From a virus: 23,360 nt of DNA. The position numbers and the translations under genes are program-made. The notes beneath the pieces were generated by a model. That model ran no database searches. It saw nothing but the letters and a program-made list of their open reading frames with translations, and had not been told where the DNA came from. The stretch covers positions 1 to 23,360 of the IMG/VR virus record IMGVR_UViG_3300025128_000350; one strand, 5' to 3'. Of the stretch, positions 9,301 to 16,527 are shown piece after piece. Numbering within the stretch: the stretch's first letter is position 1; every line of letters starts with the position of its first letter.

Positions 9301-10393
9301 AGATTTAACTTCAACCAATGCCCGTAGTCCTGCGCAAGTTGTGGCAACAATTTTTTCTCCAGCTACAGAATTCCCATACAAAGCTTTGGACGAACTTGTT
9401 CGTGTGGTAGATACCGCCCCAGGTGTTGCACGTTTGCCAGAACCTGACCCTAAAACCGGGGCTCGCATAGTGAGGGCACAAGGCTCTCAGTCCGATCAAG
9501 CGGCTAAAGCATTACAAGGCGCAATTATTGAATGGGCAGCAACAAAGGGCGGCATAACGTCTGATGGTAAGTTTAAACCGTCTGAAATGCGTAAGATGTT
9601 GTTTACACCTGACGGCGTTAAATATCAGCGTCGAGATACGCGCACGACCCCTATAGATTATATGAAAGCTAACGGTCTAATAACTGATAAAGAAGTGACC
9701 AATTTAGATCGTTTACTTAACGAAATGATAAAGTTTGAAATCGGACTCCAACAAGGAAATATAGAAAGGTTGGCCGCAGAAGCAGGCCCGATTTATGATT
9801 TTGCACTTCGTGTGTCGGGTGCGACGATTGGAACAAAAGTGTCTCAGGCAGTAGGGGGCGCTAACCCTTTAATAGCCGCAGAAAGTGGCTCAAGAACTAT
9901 CCGCAACGTAGCTTACAACCTGCCTTTGGCCATGCAAATGGATGTAATGGTTGAGTTTATGGAAAATCCTGAAATGTTGGCGACCTTCTTAACAAAGGTC
10001 AAAGACAAAACCCCCGCAGAGAAAGAGGCTCTTGCTGACAAAGCAGCAGACTTTCTCAGAAAAATGGGCATAAACGTATTCCGTAGGCCTGCTCCTGCTG
10101 TTTCGCGTGAAGCCACAGAAGAAGGACTTATAATTGAGCCTGCCGTAGAGGGGATTATTGGTAGAGAAGAGCAAGAAGACCCCGTAAGAGAGATACGGGT
10201 GCCCGCGCCGCCCCCCGCGCCTTCACCGCCTATTGTTCAATCCACTGCGCCGCCTCCACCGCCCGTTGCTCCTGCTCCTGCGGTTGCTCAATCCAACCCT
10301 CAATCGCTACAGCGGGCGGTACAGGTGTTAGGGATGGACGATGAGATTGGTGGTCTGGCTTCAGAGATGCTAATGAGGCAACGCCCCTCTTAA
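6314..10393 (+). CDS. 1359-aa virion protein, gp16-like internal/ejection protein candidate
   Basis: This is the largest gene, starting at ATG 6314, four bases after the previous stop. Residues about 130-190 are a Gly/Ala-rich hydrophobic region (GGFAGAIAGGKLGAALGA; FLITAGSTVAGMMLG). A second is near 310-365 (PVAGTAVAASEAEKAAPG; AVTQPFIGIALGVGDFL). The middle third is long, charged and helical. The last part has a proline-rich linker (about residues 1297-1322, with APPPPPVAPAPAV) and a short C-terminal helix. The length and place as last gene of the structural run resemble T7 gp16 (1318 aa), which forms part of the DNA-ejection channel. I looked for a lysozyme-like or transglycosylase-like catalytic segment of the kind gp16 carries and see none, so no wall-degrading activity is assigned. 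The TAA stop shares TTAA with the reverse gene's stop. Confidence 0.6.
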   Translation: MANISTQVVPTITQAEQQDNVIPVYQVSRQEMDDQLKVIRETARENDTSELEEYTRFVVGELSARYPNLLDYDSLKDGTAPVYNAIPDFAVDPGLSRKLDDDILLELFLRDPDGEFIQEGTITKGLKEEILPAAGGFAGAIAGGKLGAALGAKAQAFIPPAGPPAIAAKFLITAGSTVAGMMLGEEGIRTIQRKLFDEPDLIKLGTRADLEAGRTLAAGLGFLAAPWALSRNINFGATQYLDNVRTLKNQYLEPAEVAIRNYGTGRLDARRYLPEELPPVTKGTRLIGFAEKGLQATERAAREKPKRTLLAEAVPVAGTAVAASEAEKAAPGEPVRRVVYETAGGIGAQAVTQPFIGIALGVGDFLKDPGAGFSALRDAWRQGGIKGLRDKITGKESRREKAARYIVDQLNKEGEDVDQVIAALTQINTLLKDPVSGEIIDLTSASKAGSATLLGIEAALNDLAPTLAKQRIAGSDAAIEALRAQVQLLASTSGGDPVLLQALADQMQIIFDASLSARLNNVTERVTEAFERLGKTGDPDIDALNLSNQELSLALFDVVEQQLQAARATERSLWKQVPSVTVPVENGNIPTFIKNVDGQEVELDFISAWDELLPNTLEARQFYLSKLKPLNDFITRKREEFGVGGADATTPGAVEPSPRLPVAEVELEDINQELTRTIDENPVGAALIEEIRGLLENPAVRITDDPFAFENLDELSQIQQLQSRLTISDRGNPRDRAAAQVILRLQESKLNRQAEIQNLTSPADFSMFDLVDVPSSEGPTLSSRELTEMRSIALNLVRELRAQGSLNSARIAGEFADDLLAQLNEFPDEQLRATYQQARSYSAALNNTFTRAAAGDILQQNRLGTERSPPELLLNRLLRGGADPTLLRIQQIQEVGRFGIDPEFVGPVQMVPTLNEVTEAIIRSARSSQLGPLNEGDKLNVKALNRWIANNKELLDAFPAIRADLENLDSAAVLLTKTEARDKRTQKKLRETVTFQDLTSTNARSPAQVVATIFSPATEFPYKALDELVRVVDTAPGVARLPEPDPKTGARIVRAQGSQSDQAAKALQGAIIEWAATKGGITSDGKFKPSEMRKMLFTPDGVKYQRRDTRTTPIDYMKANGLITDKEVTNLDRLLNEMIKFEIGLQQGNIERLAAEAGPIYDFALRVSGATIGTKVSQAVGGANPLIAAESGSRTIRNVAYNLPLAMQMDVMVEFMENPEMLATFLTKVKDKTPAEKEALADKAADFLRKMGINVFRRPAPAVSREATEEGLIIEPAVEGIIGREEQEDPVREIRVPAPPPAPSPPIVQSTAPPPPPVAPAPAVAQSNPQSLQRAVQVLGMDDEIGGLASEMLMRQRPS

Positions 10394-11841
10394 AGTAGCC
10401 AATCCTTGGCGCTTTCCCCCAGCACGTCCCCGGCAATGTTGATCTTGTCCCGCAGCGCGGACAGGATCTTTTCGTCAATGGTCCCCGGGCTAACCAAATC
10501 CACATAGGTCACGGTGTCTTTTTGACCGATACGGTGAGCACGGTCCTCTGACTGCAGCCGAATCTCCAAATCGTAGCTGTTACTAAAATAAATGACGGTG
10601 TTGGCCTCAGTCAACGTGATGCCATACCCGCCTGTACGGGGCTGACCGACAAAGAAACGTAGCTCCGACTCCGGGTCTTGGAAGCGTTCAATGATGTCCT
10701 GCCGGTCCTCTTGGGGCGTCTCTCCGAAATAACTAGCCACGGCCCCCGGGCCATATTGCTTGGCCAACGCCTCTTCAATAGCGTGAATGTCATGCGTCCA
10801 AGTTGCCCAGATGATTGCCTTGCCTTGTATCTCCTCAACAACGTCAAGAAGCTCTGGTAACCTATTGTTTTTTATGGGTTGTATCGGACCTTCGTCTGGT
10901 TGCAAATGCCCACAGCAGATCTGTTGTAGGCGCATAATCTGCGTAAGCACAGAGGCGGTGGTTGCCAGCTTACCCTGCTCTAGCTGTGCCAGCGCAAGCT
11001 CTTGCATTTGGTGATACAGCACCACTTGTTCTTTGCTCAAAGACACCTCACGCCGGAGATAGACTTTTTCGGGCAGATCAAGGCAGTCCTCTTTCAAAAC
11101 CCGGCTGCTGAAGCGGTCCAGCCGCTCGCCAAGCTCATCCAGCCTGCGGTATCCGACGATCTGATTGAAGCTGTGCGCACCCATGTTACGGCGTTGCACT
11201 ACGGCATAACGACCCTGGAACCCGTAGAAAGAGTTAAATCCCAAAGCCTCCGTGTCCAAAAACGCACACTGGCTGAAAAGGTCCATGGGACTTTTGGTAA
11301 TTGGAGAGCCGGTCAAGATACGGCGATACTTTGACGCCTGACCCACTTTGATCAAATTCTTGGTGCGCTGGGCACTCTTGTTTTTGATGGTGGTGCTTTC
11401 GTCCAGTATGGTGATGCACTGTGGATTCAGGCTTATAAACCGCTGCGCGGCTGACGCCCCTTTGTTGGTGCTAAACGCCTCAGTATTCATTACCAATATG
11501 TGCAGGTGCCCCGGCTCACGCTTATCAGGGTCAGCAAGTGCTTGAATTTCTTCACGAAACTTTTTTGTAAAGTTGGGTTGCCACTTGACCATTTTGGTCT
11601 TGATGCGCTCTGGTAGGTGCGCCGGGATTTCTTTCTTGACCCAGTTGTCAAACACCCCCTTGGGCGCAATGACTAAAGCTGTGTTAATCTCCCGGGCCTC
11701 GTAAAGCGCACCCATGGTATCTATCGCAACCTTTGATTTCCCCGTCCCCATCTCCATAAACAAACCAAAGTATGGGCGTTGCCATGATTGATCAAAGACT
11801 TGCTGCTGGTGTTCATACGGATCTGTAGCGAAAGTGTACAT
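10390..11841 (-). CDS. SNF2-family (superfamily 2) helicase / DNA translocase
   Basis: 483 aa and the only reverse-strand gene. I chose ATG 11841 (MYTFATDPYEHQQQ) because AGGGGAG lies just upstream on the coding strand. A TTG at 11919 would add 26 residues that look non-coding. The Q-like motif YEHQQ is followed by Walker A MGTGKS (about residues 31-36), a DEST box in the DEAH position (about 147-150), LTGSPI (motif III, about 176-181), and the SNF2 signature motif VI DRAHRIGQ (about 433-440). These motifs mark the compact SNF2 helicases found in many phages, which use ATP to translocate on duplex DNA. The divergent position next to the replication genes suggests work in replication, recombination or early transcription. 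Nothing shows its partner. Confidence 0.92.
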   Translation of the reverse strand: MYTFATDPYEHQQQVFDQSWQRPYFGLFMEMGTGKSKVAIDTMGALYEAREINTALVIAPKGVFDNWVKKEIPAHLPERIKTKMVKWQPNFTKKFREEIQALADPDKREPGHLHILVMNTEAFSTNKGASAAQRFISLNPQCITILDESTTIKNKSAQRTKNLIKVGQASKYRRILTGSPITKSPMDLFSQCAFLDTEALGFNSFYGFQGRYAVVQRRNMGAHSFNQIVGYRRLDELGERLDRFSSRVLKEDCLDLPEKVYLRREVSLSKEQVVLYHQMQELALAQLEQGKLATTASVLTQIMRLQQICCGHLQPDEGPIQPIKNNRLPELLDVVEEIQGKAIIWATWTHDIHAIEEALAKQYGPGAVASYFGETPQEDRQDIIERFQDPESELRFFVGQPRTGGYGITLTEANTVIYFSNSYDLEIRLQSEDRAHRIGQKDTVTYVDLVSPGTIDEKILSALRDKINIAGDVLGESAKDWLL

Positions 11842-11856
11842 ATGCTCCCCTGCTGG

Positions 11857-11886
11857 TTGACATGCGACTTTATGCGATGGTAGCCT
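11857..11886 (+). promoter_or_regulatory. Candidate promoter for the replication operon
   Basis: A perfect TTGACA (-35) lies at 11857-11862. After 18 bases comes TAGCCT (11881-11886), a poor -10 box, but it is preceded by TG at 11878-11879 as in extended -10 promoters. A start near 11893 would leave a short leader containing GCCCT/AGGGC (11896-11910) before the Shine-Dalgarno of the next gene. This is a pattern match only. Confidence 0.4.
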
Positions 11887-11895
11887 GATTGTCCA
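11867..11895 (-). promoter_or_regulatory. Candidate promoter for the reverse SNF2 helicase gene
   Basis: On the minus strand, TGGACA (11895-11890, 5/6 of the -35 consensus) is followed after 17 bases by TAAAGT (11872-11867, 4/6 of the -10 consensus). It interleaves with the + strand candidate in the same 87-bp gap, so the two could not easily be occupied at once. It fits a divergent control point between the helicase and the replication operon. Confidence 0.35.
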
Positions 11896-11928
11896 GCCCT
11901 CAAAAAAGGGCCGAATCAAGGAGAGAAG

Positions 11929-12504
11929 ATGGAAGATGTATTTGCAGAGATGGAGGCAGACTCAGCCGCAGCCTCCGGAGTTGAAAAACTTGGTGATGAC
12001 AAGCTTAGTAGTGTCTCACAGTTAGCTGAAAAATTGCGACTTCAAACAGAACTGGTCGAGAGTCTTGAGCAGAGCTTGAAGGACGCAAAGCAAACCCTGT
12101 ACAAACTCCGTGATGACACTTTGCCCACCGCGTTACAGGAGTTGGGCCTGACCGGCTTGACTTTGTCAGACGGGTCAAAGGTCAACCTAAAACCCACCTA
12201 TGGCGGCCATATTGCGGTAGCCAACCGCGAAGAGGCTCACCAGTGGCTTAGGGATCACAAGTACGATGACATCATCAAAAATACGGTGTCATGTCAGTTT
12301 GGCCGGGGTGAGGATCAAGAAGCTGCCATGTTTTACGAAGAACTTAACCGGCAAGGTATGGTGGCGAGCCAAAAAACCGAAGTCCATGCACAAACGCTGA
12401 AGGCGTGGGTACGGGAGAGAGTAGAAAATGGGGACAATTTCCCCATGGAATTATTCGGCGCGTTTGTCGGCCAGCAAGCCGAGATCAAAAGGAGCAAGAA
12501 ATGA
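11929..12504 (+). CDS. Coiled-coil protein at head of replication operon, function unknown
   Basis: 191 aa. The ATG at 11929 has a strong Shine-Dalgarno (AAGGAG) nearby. The acidic N-terminus (MEDVFAEMEADSAAA) is followed by a long helix with coiled-coil spacing (about residues 29-70, LAEKLRLQTELVESLEQSLK). A compact domain follows (LSDGSKVNLKPTYGGHIAVA), and the C-terminus contains VHAQTLKAWVRERVENGDNF and PMELFGAFVGQQAEIKR. The end with the Q-T-L-K-A-x-V-R-E-R pattern recurs in phage replication clusters just before the ssDNA-binding-like gene, but I know of no assigned function. The stop overlaps the next start (ATGA), so the two products are probably made together, which suggests an accessory or partner of the putative SSB. 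No catalytic residues stand out. Confidence 0.75.
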   Translation: MEDVFAEMEADSAAASGVEKLGDDKLSSVSQLAEKLRLQTELVESLEQSLKDAKQTLYKLRDDTLPTALQELGLTGLTLSDGSKVNLKPTYGGHIAVANREEAHQWLRDHKYDDIIKNTVSCQFGRGEDQEAAMFYEELNRQGMVASQKTEVHAQTLKAWVRERVENGDNFPMELFGAFVGQQAEIKRSKK

Positions 12505-13286
12505 GTGGAAAAGCAGTCAAAAAGCAGGAAACCGCAGAAATCGTGGCGCTTGACGCCGACTTATTTGAGCAGGACGCGGGCCAAGGCTTGGGTGAATTGG
12601 GCGCGGAAGACGTATCGATACCTTTTATTAAGATCGTACAGTCTACGTCCAAGGCTATTATCAAGGCCGGTGCGAAACCTGGGGATATCTACAACAATGC
12701 GACGAATCAATTTTTTGATGGGGCAACAGGTGTTCGTGTCATACCGTGTTCTTATAATCGGCGCTTTCTTGAGTGGAGCCCTCGGGATGATGATGCAAAC
12801 TATCCTTTGAACATCTTCATGCCCACCGACAACTTGCCCGAAACGCAGCGTAATGACGATAACAAAGACATGATCGTCGGTAGCTCCAACTATCTTGAAG
12901 ACACCCGCAACCACTACGTGCTGGTGGTGGACGAGGACGGCATGGCCCAGCCCGGGCTAATGTCGCTCACTTCCTCTCAGTTGAAAAAGAGCAAGAAGTG
13001 GAACGCCATGATTTCGTCCAGATACATGACGGGCAAAAACGGCAAGTTTCTTGCACCCTCTTACAGCCACATTTACCGCGCCAAAATCGTTGAAGAAGGC
13101 AACGCCAAAGGCGATTGGTATGGCTGGGAGTTTTCTGTAGAAAACGTAATCGAAGACGTTGGTCTGTACCAACAAGCCAAAGCCTTTGCAGAGGCGGTTG
13201 CTAGTGACGAAGTCACTGTGAAGCACAGCCGCGACGATGCGGGGACGATGGATGGCGATGTCATGGGAGATGACACACCGTTCTAA
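12501..13286 (+). CDS. Candidate single-stranded DNA-binding protein with acidic DDTPF tail
   Basis: 261 aa. ATG 12501 has AAAAGGAGC about 10 nt upstream and overlaps the previous stop (ATGA). The longer frame from 12405 lies inside the upstream gene and is rejected. After a basic N-terminus (MSGKAVKKQE) comes a beta-rich domain (about residues 38-240, with VSIPFIKIVQSTSKA, PGDIYNNATNQFF, GVRVIPCSYNRRFLEW). The last 17 residues are acidic and end GDVMGDDTPF. Bacterial SSB proteins end in DDxPF-type tips that bind partner proteins, and T7 gp2.5 also has an acidic aromatic-ended tail. Together with its place before primase, helicase and polymerase, this supports an SSB role. I could not match an OB-fold by eye, so this is inference. 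Confidence 0.6.
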   Translation: MSGKAVKKQETAEIVALDADLFEQDAGQGLGELGAEDVSIPFIKIVQSTSKAIIKAGAKPGDIYNNATNQFFDGATGVRVIPCSYNRRFLEWSPRDDDANYPLNIFMPTDNLPETQRNDDNKDMIVGSSNYLEDTRNHYVLVVDEDGMAQPGLMSLTSSQLKKSKKWNAMISSRYMTGKNGKFLAPSYSHIYRAKIVEEGNAKGDWYGWEFSVENVIEDVGLYQQAKAFAEAVASDEVTVKHSRDDAGTMDGDVMGDDTPF

Positions 13287-13293
13287 GATTAAC

Positions 13294-13317
13294 AGGGGCC
13301 GCAAGGCCCCTTTCTTT
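13294..13317 (+). terminator. Rho-independent terminator or attenuator after the candidate SSB gene
   Basis: AGGGGCC (13294-13300) and GGCCCCT (13305-13311) form a perfect 7-bp GC-rich stem closed by GCAA, a GNRA-type tetraloop. It is followed by TTCTTT (13312-13317). The U-tract is interrupted by one C, so termination may be partial. That would give more of the first two proteins (structural, stoichiometric roles) than of primase, helicase and polymerase downstream, since no promoter is evident before the primase start at 13329. Confidence 0.75.
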
Positions 13318-13328
13318 GGCGAATAACA

Positions 13329-14867
13329 ATGTCTGATGCAGAGCGTTTTGCGGCCATATTTGATGGCCTACAGCAAGCTTACGGCACCTTTGAAATTGAT
13401 AGAACTAGCTCTAATGGGAAGTCCCAAGGTAAAGCGCGTGTCATACGCGAGCCACGGACCACGGAGCATTTCCAGCAGCATTTGGCTGGGCAAGGGGCCG
13501 GGATCGGGATTATTCCCATCAACGAAGAAGATAAGTGCATCTGGGGGTGCATAGACATAGATGAATACCCACTAGATCACGTCAAACTTATTGAGCGCAT
13601 TCGACATGCCAAGCTGCCCTTGGTAGTCTGTCGCAGCAAATCTGGCGGCGCTCACTGCTTTATATTTTGCACGGATTGGATTCCGGCAAAGACCATGCAA
13701 TCCACACTCCAACACCTTGCCAGCGGGCTTGGGTACGGCGGGTGTGAGATTTTTCCTAAGCAAATCAAACTCTTCCTTGACCGTGGGGATATCGGCAATT
13801 TCTTAAATATGCCGTATTTCGACGCAGGAGATGGTCTTAGATACGCTTTTAACGACGATGGCAGCGCCGCAACTCTACAGGAGTTCTTTGGCTCACATGC
13901 CGCGCACGTCCAAACACCAGAGCAAATCCAATCCCTCACGCAAGCGGTTGTCGAGGGAACCCCAATTGTGGACGGCCCGCCCTGTTTGCAAACCCTATGC
14001 TCCCAAAAAATTAGCGAAGGGGGACGTAACAACGGACTCTTCTCAATAGGTGTGTATCTCCGCAAAGCTTACGCGGACACATGGCAAGACGAAATCTTGC
14101 ACCACAACATGGCGTATATAGACCCGCCGTTACCTCTCAACGAGGTCAACATCGTGGTCAAACAGTTAGAAAAGAAGGACTACGCCTACCGCTGCAACGA
14201 GCCACCAATCCAACCGTATTGTAACCGTGAGCTATGCCAGACCCGCAAATTTGGTATCGGGGCGGCTGTGAGCGACATGGCCGTAGCCAACCTCCGTAAA
14301 TACAACAGTATCCCTCCGGTATGGTTCTTGGATGTAAACGGAGTGCCCCTGGAGCTTGACACAGAGGCGCTACAAAGCCAGACCGTGTTCCAGAAAGCCT
14401 GCATTGAGCAGCTTAACTTCATGCCTCAGACCATGCCCCGGCGTGGTTGGGAGGGCCGCATCAATCAGCTGATGAAAGAGATGGCTGAAACAGACGGCGC
14501 AATCATGGAGGTCAGCGAGGACGCCAGTATCAACGGGCAGTTTTATGAGTATCTGGATGAGTTCTGCACTTCTACACAGAAAGCCGAAGACAAAGAAGAA
14601 ATCCTGCTCCGCCGCCCGTGGGTGGACGAAGACAACGAGGCCGTCCACTTTCGGCTCAAAGACTTTGAGGGCTTCCTGCGTAAAAACCGGTTCAGCGAGT
14701 TCAAAACTCACAAAGTGGCCCAGCGCCTACGGGACATTAACGGCGAGGCTGTGCAGTTAAAAATTAAGGGCAAAGCCATCCGCGTGTGGCGCGTACCCCT
14801 GCCAGATGTCCCTGTAGGGGGTCCTGAATCTAAGGAATTTGGCACACGGAACACGGACCCCTTCTAA
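13329..14867 (+). CDS. Archaeo-eukaryotic-type primase (AEP) with C-terminal PriCT-like region
   Basis: 512 aa. ATG 13329 has no clear Shine-Dalgarno and follows the hairpin by 11 nt. The catalytic core shows the AEP pattern: CIDIDEY with D76 and D78 as metal ligands, SKSGGAHCFIF (about 103-113) with the nucleotide-binding His109, and GGCEIFPKQ to NMPYF (about 137-164) as the third motif region. This layout resembles AEP domains in phage primases and TOTE-type proteins. Residues about 229-285 (GGRNNGLFSIGVYLRKAY) resemble a primase C-terminal helical domain. A Cys set follows (C289, C298, C303, in YCNRELCQTRKFGIG) and may bind zinc. The last 200 residues have no Walker motifs, so it is a primase without its own helicase. 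It would prime DNA synthesis for the polymerase downstream. The stop overlaps the helicase start (TAATG). Confidence 0.82.
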   Translation: MSDAERFAAIFDGLQQAYGTFEIDRTSSNGKSQGKARVIREPRTTEHFQQHLAGQGAGIGIIPINEEDKCIWGCIDIDEYPLDHVKLIERIRHAKLPLVVCRSKSGGAHCFIFCTDWIPAKTMQSTLQHLASGLGYGGCEIFPKQIKLFLDRGDIGNFLNMPYFDAGDGLRYAFNDDGSAATLQEFFGSHAAHVQTPEQIQSLTQAVVEGTPIVDGPPCLQTLCSQKISEGGRNNGLFSIGVYLRKAYADTWQDEILHHNMAYIDPPLPLNEVNIVVKQLEKKDYAYRCNEPPIQPYCNRELCQTRKFGIGAAVSDMAVANLRKYNSIPPVWFLDVNGVPLELDTEALQSQTVFQKACIEQLNFMPQTMPRRGWEGRINQLMKEMAETDGAIMEVSEDASINGQFYEYLDEFCTSTQKAEDKEEILLRRPWVDEDNEAVHFRLKDFEGFLRKNRFSEFKTHKVAQRLRDINGEAVQLKIKGKAIRVWRVPLPDVPVGGPESKEFGTRNTDPF

Positions 14868-16372
14868 TGTTTCGCATCTTTGGACCGCCGGGCACGGGCA
14901 AAACTACAACTTTGTTAGGCATGGTGGAGAAATCATTAGCTGACGGCGTGTCTCCATCAAGAATCGGGTTTTTTGCGTTTACTAAAAAAGCAGCAAATGA
15001 GGCCAAAGAACGCGCTACGGCGCGTTTTGACTTGGACCCGGACAAGGATCTGCCGTACTTTCGCACCATACATTCGTTGGCGTACCGGCTGATGGGTATC
15101 AAAGACAGTGACTTGATGTCGCATGAAAATTATCAGCAGCTGTCAGGCGCGATTGGTTTTGATTTGACCGGCACCGCGTTCAGTGAAGACACAGAAACCA
15201 CCTTTAAAAACACTGATCACCCAATATTGCGTTTGATTCACCTAGCCAAAACGAAAAAAACCACTCTGCAACATGAGTACAACCACAGCAGTGTGGGATT
15301 TTTGTGGCATGAGGTGCAGTACGTGGCGGAGTCCTACGACAATTACAAGAAGGCCTTTCATCTTATGGATTTTACGGACTTGCTAATTCGGTTTGTGGAT
15401 GAGGCAGACTTTGTAATGCCAGAGTTGAAGCTCTGTTTTCTTGATGAAGCGCAGGATTTATCCCCATTGCAGTGGGATATAGCCAATAAATTAGATGAAA
15501 AAGCCGAAAAAATGTATGTAGCGGGCGACGATGACCAAGCAATCTATCGGTGGGCAGGCGCTGACGTGAATTGGTTTATTAGCTTGCCTGGAGGGGCGGA
15601 GGTCTTAAAACAAAGCTATCGCGTCCCAAAAGCAGTACATGCCTTGGCAGAGCGCATTGCCTCCCGCATCCAGAACCGTTTTCCAAAAACTTATCTGCCT
15701 CGTGACGAGATGGGTCAAATCATCCGTGTGCCCGGCATTTATTCAATAGATATGTCGGAGGGTCAGTGGCTGATCATGGCGCAGGCGCGATACATGCTTT
15801 ACGAAATAGAAACAGAACTAAAAAACGGCGGGTATTTGTTTGAAAAACAGCATGGGGGACGATCCATTCCCGAAAAGATGTCTTTGGCAATCAATGGTTG
15901 GGAAAGCCTGCGGCGTGGCAAAACCATAACGTTTGCAGCTGCAGAGGCTATATACGGCTACATGACGGGAAATGGTGTCCGCATCAAGCGGGGCTACAAA
16001 AAAATCAACGCCGAAGAAGATGACGTTTTTGATTTGAATAACCTGCAACAGCACCATGGTTTGCTGGCAACCATCGACATGATTTGGCACGAAGCGATGG
16101 ACCGCATACCTGCGACAGATCGGGCCTACGTCACGGCACTTTTGCGCAGGGGCGAGAAGTTCAACGCCAAGCCTCGTATACGATTATCCACGATCCATGG
16201 CACAAAAGGTGGTGAATCTGAAAATGTCGTGATCTTGCCGGACCTCACCGCTGCGGCAATGGAGGAGGGCGGCGACGATATTCACAGAGTTTTCTATGTG
16301 GGCGTTACACGGACCATGAAGAATCTTTACATTCTGGAGCCCAACGACTACACCAAGGCATACAACCTATGA
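14867..16372 (+). CDS. UvrD/PcrA-like superfamily 1 DNA helicase
   Basis: 501 aa. ATG 14867 overlaps the primase stop (TAATG). All SF1A motifs are readable in order: motif I GPPGTGKTTT (residues 6-15), motif Ia FFAFTKKAANEAKERA (35-50), TIHSLAYRL (67-75), motif II FLDEAQD (191-197), motif III VAGDDDQAIYRWAGAD (218-233), LKQSYRVPKAV (motif IV region, about 247-257), motif V LSTIHGTKGGESENVV (about 440-455) and motif VI VFYVGVTRT (about 476-484). It is shorter than bacterial UvrD (about 720 aa), consistent with reduced 1B/2B inserts. It unwinds duplex DNA 3' to 5' if it follows the family. No DnaB-type helicase is present in the window, so this or the SNF2 protein may drive the fork. Confidence 0.93.
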   Translation: MFRIFGPPGTGKTTTLLGMVEKSLADGVSPSRIGFFAFTKKAANEAKERATARFDLDPDKDLPYFRTIHSLAYRLMGIKDSDLMSHENYQQLSGAIGFDLTGTAFSEDTETTFKNTDHPILRLIHLAKTKKTTLQHEYNHSSVGFLWHEVQYVAESYDNYKKAFHLMDFTDLLIRFVDEADFVMPELKLCFLDEAQDLSPLQWDIANKLDEKAEKMYVAGDDDQAIYRWAGADVNWFISLPGGAEVLKQSYRVPKAVHALAERIASRIQNRFPKTYLPRDEMGQIIRVPGIYSIDMSEGQWLIMAQARYMLYEIETELKNGGYLFEKQHGGRSIPEKMSLAINGWESLRRGKTITFAAAEAIYGYMTGNGVRIKRGYKKINAEEDDVFDLNNLQQHHGLLATIDMIWHEAMDRIPATDRAYVTALLRRGEKFNAKPRIRLSTIHGTKGGESENVVILPDLTAAAMEEGGDDIHRVFYVGVTRTMKNLYILEPNDYTKAYNL

Positions 16373-16527
16373 AGAAAGATCCAGAAATGGCCACGATCCG
16401 TTGCGACAAGTGTCCTAACACCGCAGAAGAAATCATCAATGCGGAAGAGCGGCGGCGTGTAGGCTGGTGGTGCAGGGCCTGTGGTTACTTCAAGAAATCT
16501 ATTTTAAGGGAGCGAAAGGTACGATGA
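16369..16527 (+). CDS. 52-aa zinc-ribbon protein between helicase and polymerase
   Basis: This short gene begins at ATG 16369, overlapping the helicase stop (ATGA). It ends with TGA at 16525-16527, overlapping the polymerase start (ATGA again), so it exactly fills the gap between two certain genes. The product has two Cys pairs, CDKC (residues 12-15) and CRAC (35-38), separated by a charged helix (EEIINAEERRR), followed by GYFKKS and a basic tail. The CxxC-x19-CxxC spacing fits a small zinc ribbon. It might bind nucleic acid or act as an adaptor for the helicase or polymerase, but nothing shows which. The exact double overlap and the Cys pattern make chance unlikely. Confidence 0.75.
   Translation: MKKDPEMATIRCDKCPNTAEEIINAEERRRVGWWCRACGYFKKSILRERKVR

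Noticed and set aside
6314-10393. Lysozyme or transglycosylase domain expected in a gp16-like protein
   Set aside because: No catalytic Glu context or lysozyme-like motif could be read, so no enzymatic activity was assigned.
11842-11919. TTG start adding 26 residues to the SNF2 helicase
   Set aside because: The extra residues cover the divergent promoter region, and ATG 11841 has AGGGGAG directly upstream.
12405-12500. Upstream extension of the candidate SSB gene
   Set aside because: It lies inside the previous gene, and ATG 12501 has a strong Shine-Dalgarno and an ATGA junction.
13329-14867. Primase-helicase fusion (gp4-like or D5-like)
   Set aside because: The C-terminal 200 residues have no Walker A or B motif, so only the primase part is supported.
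16467-16523. Upstream extension of the DNA polymerase from GTG 16467
   Set aside because: The extension lies inside the zinc-ribbon gene, and ATG 16524 forms an ATGA junction with a nearby Shine-Dalgarno.
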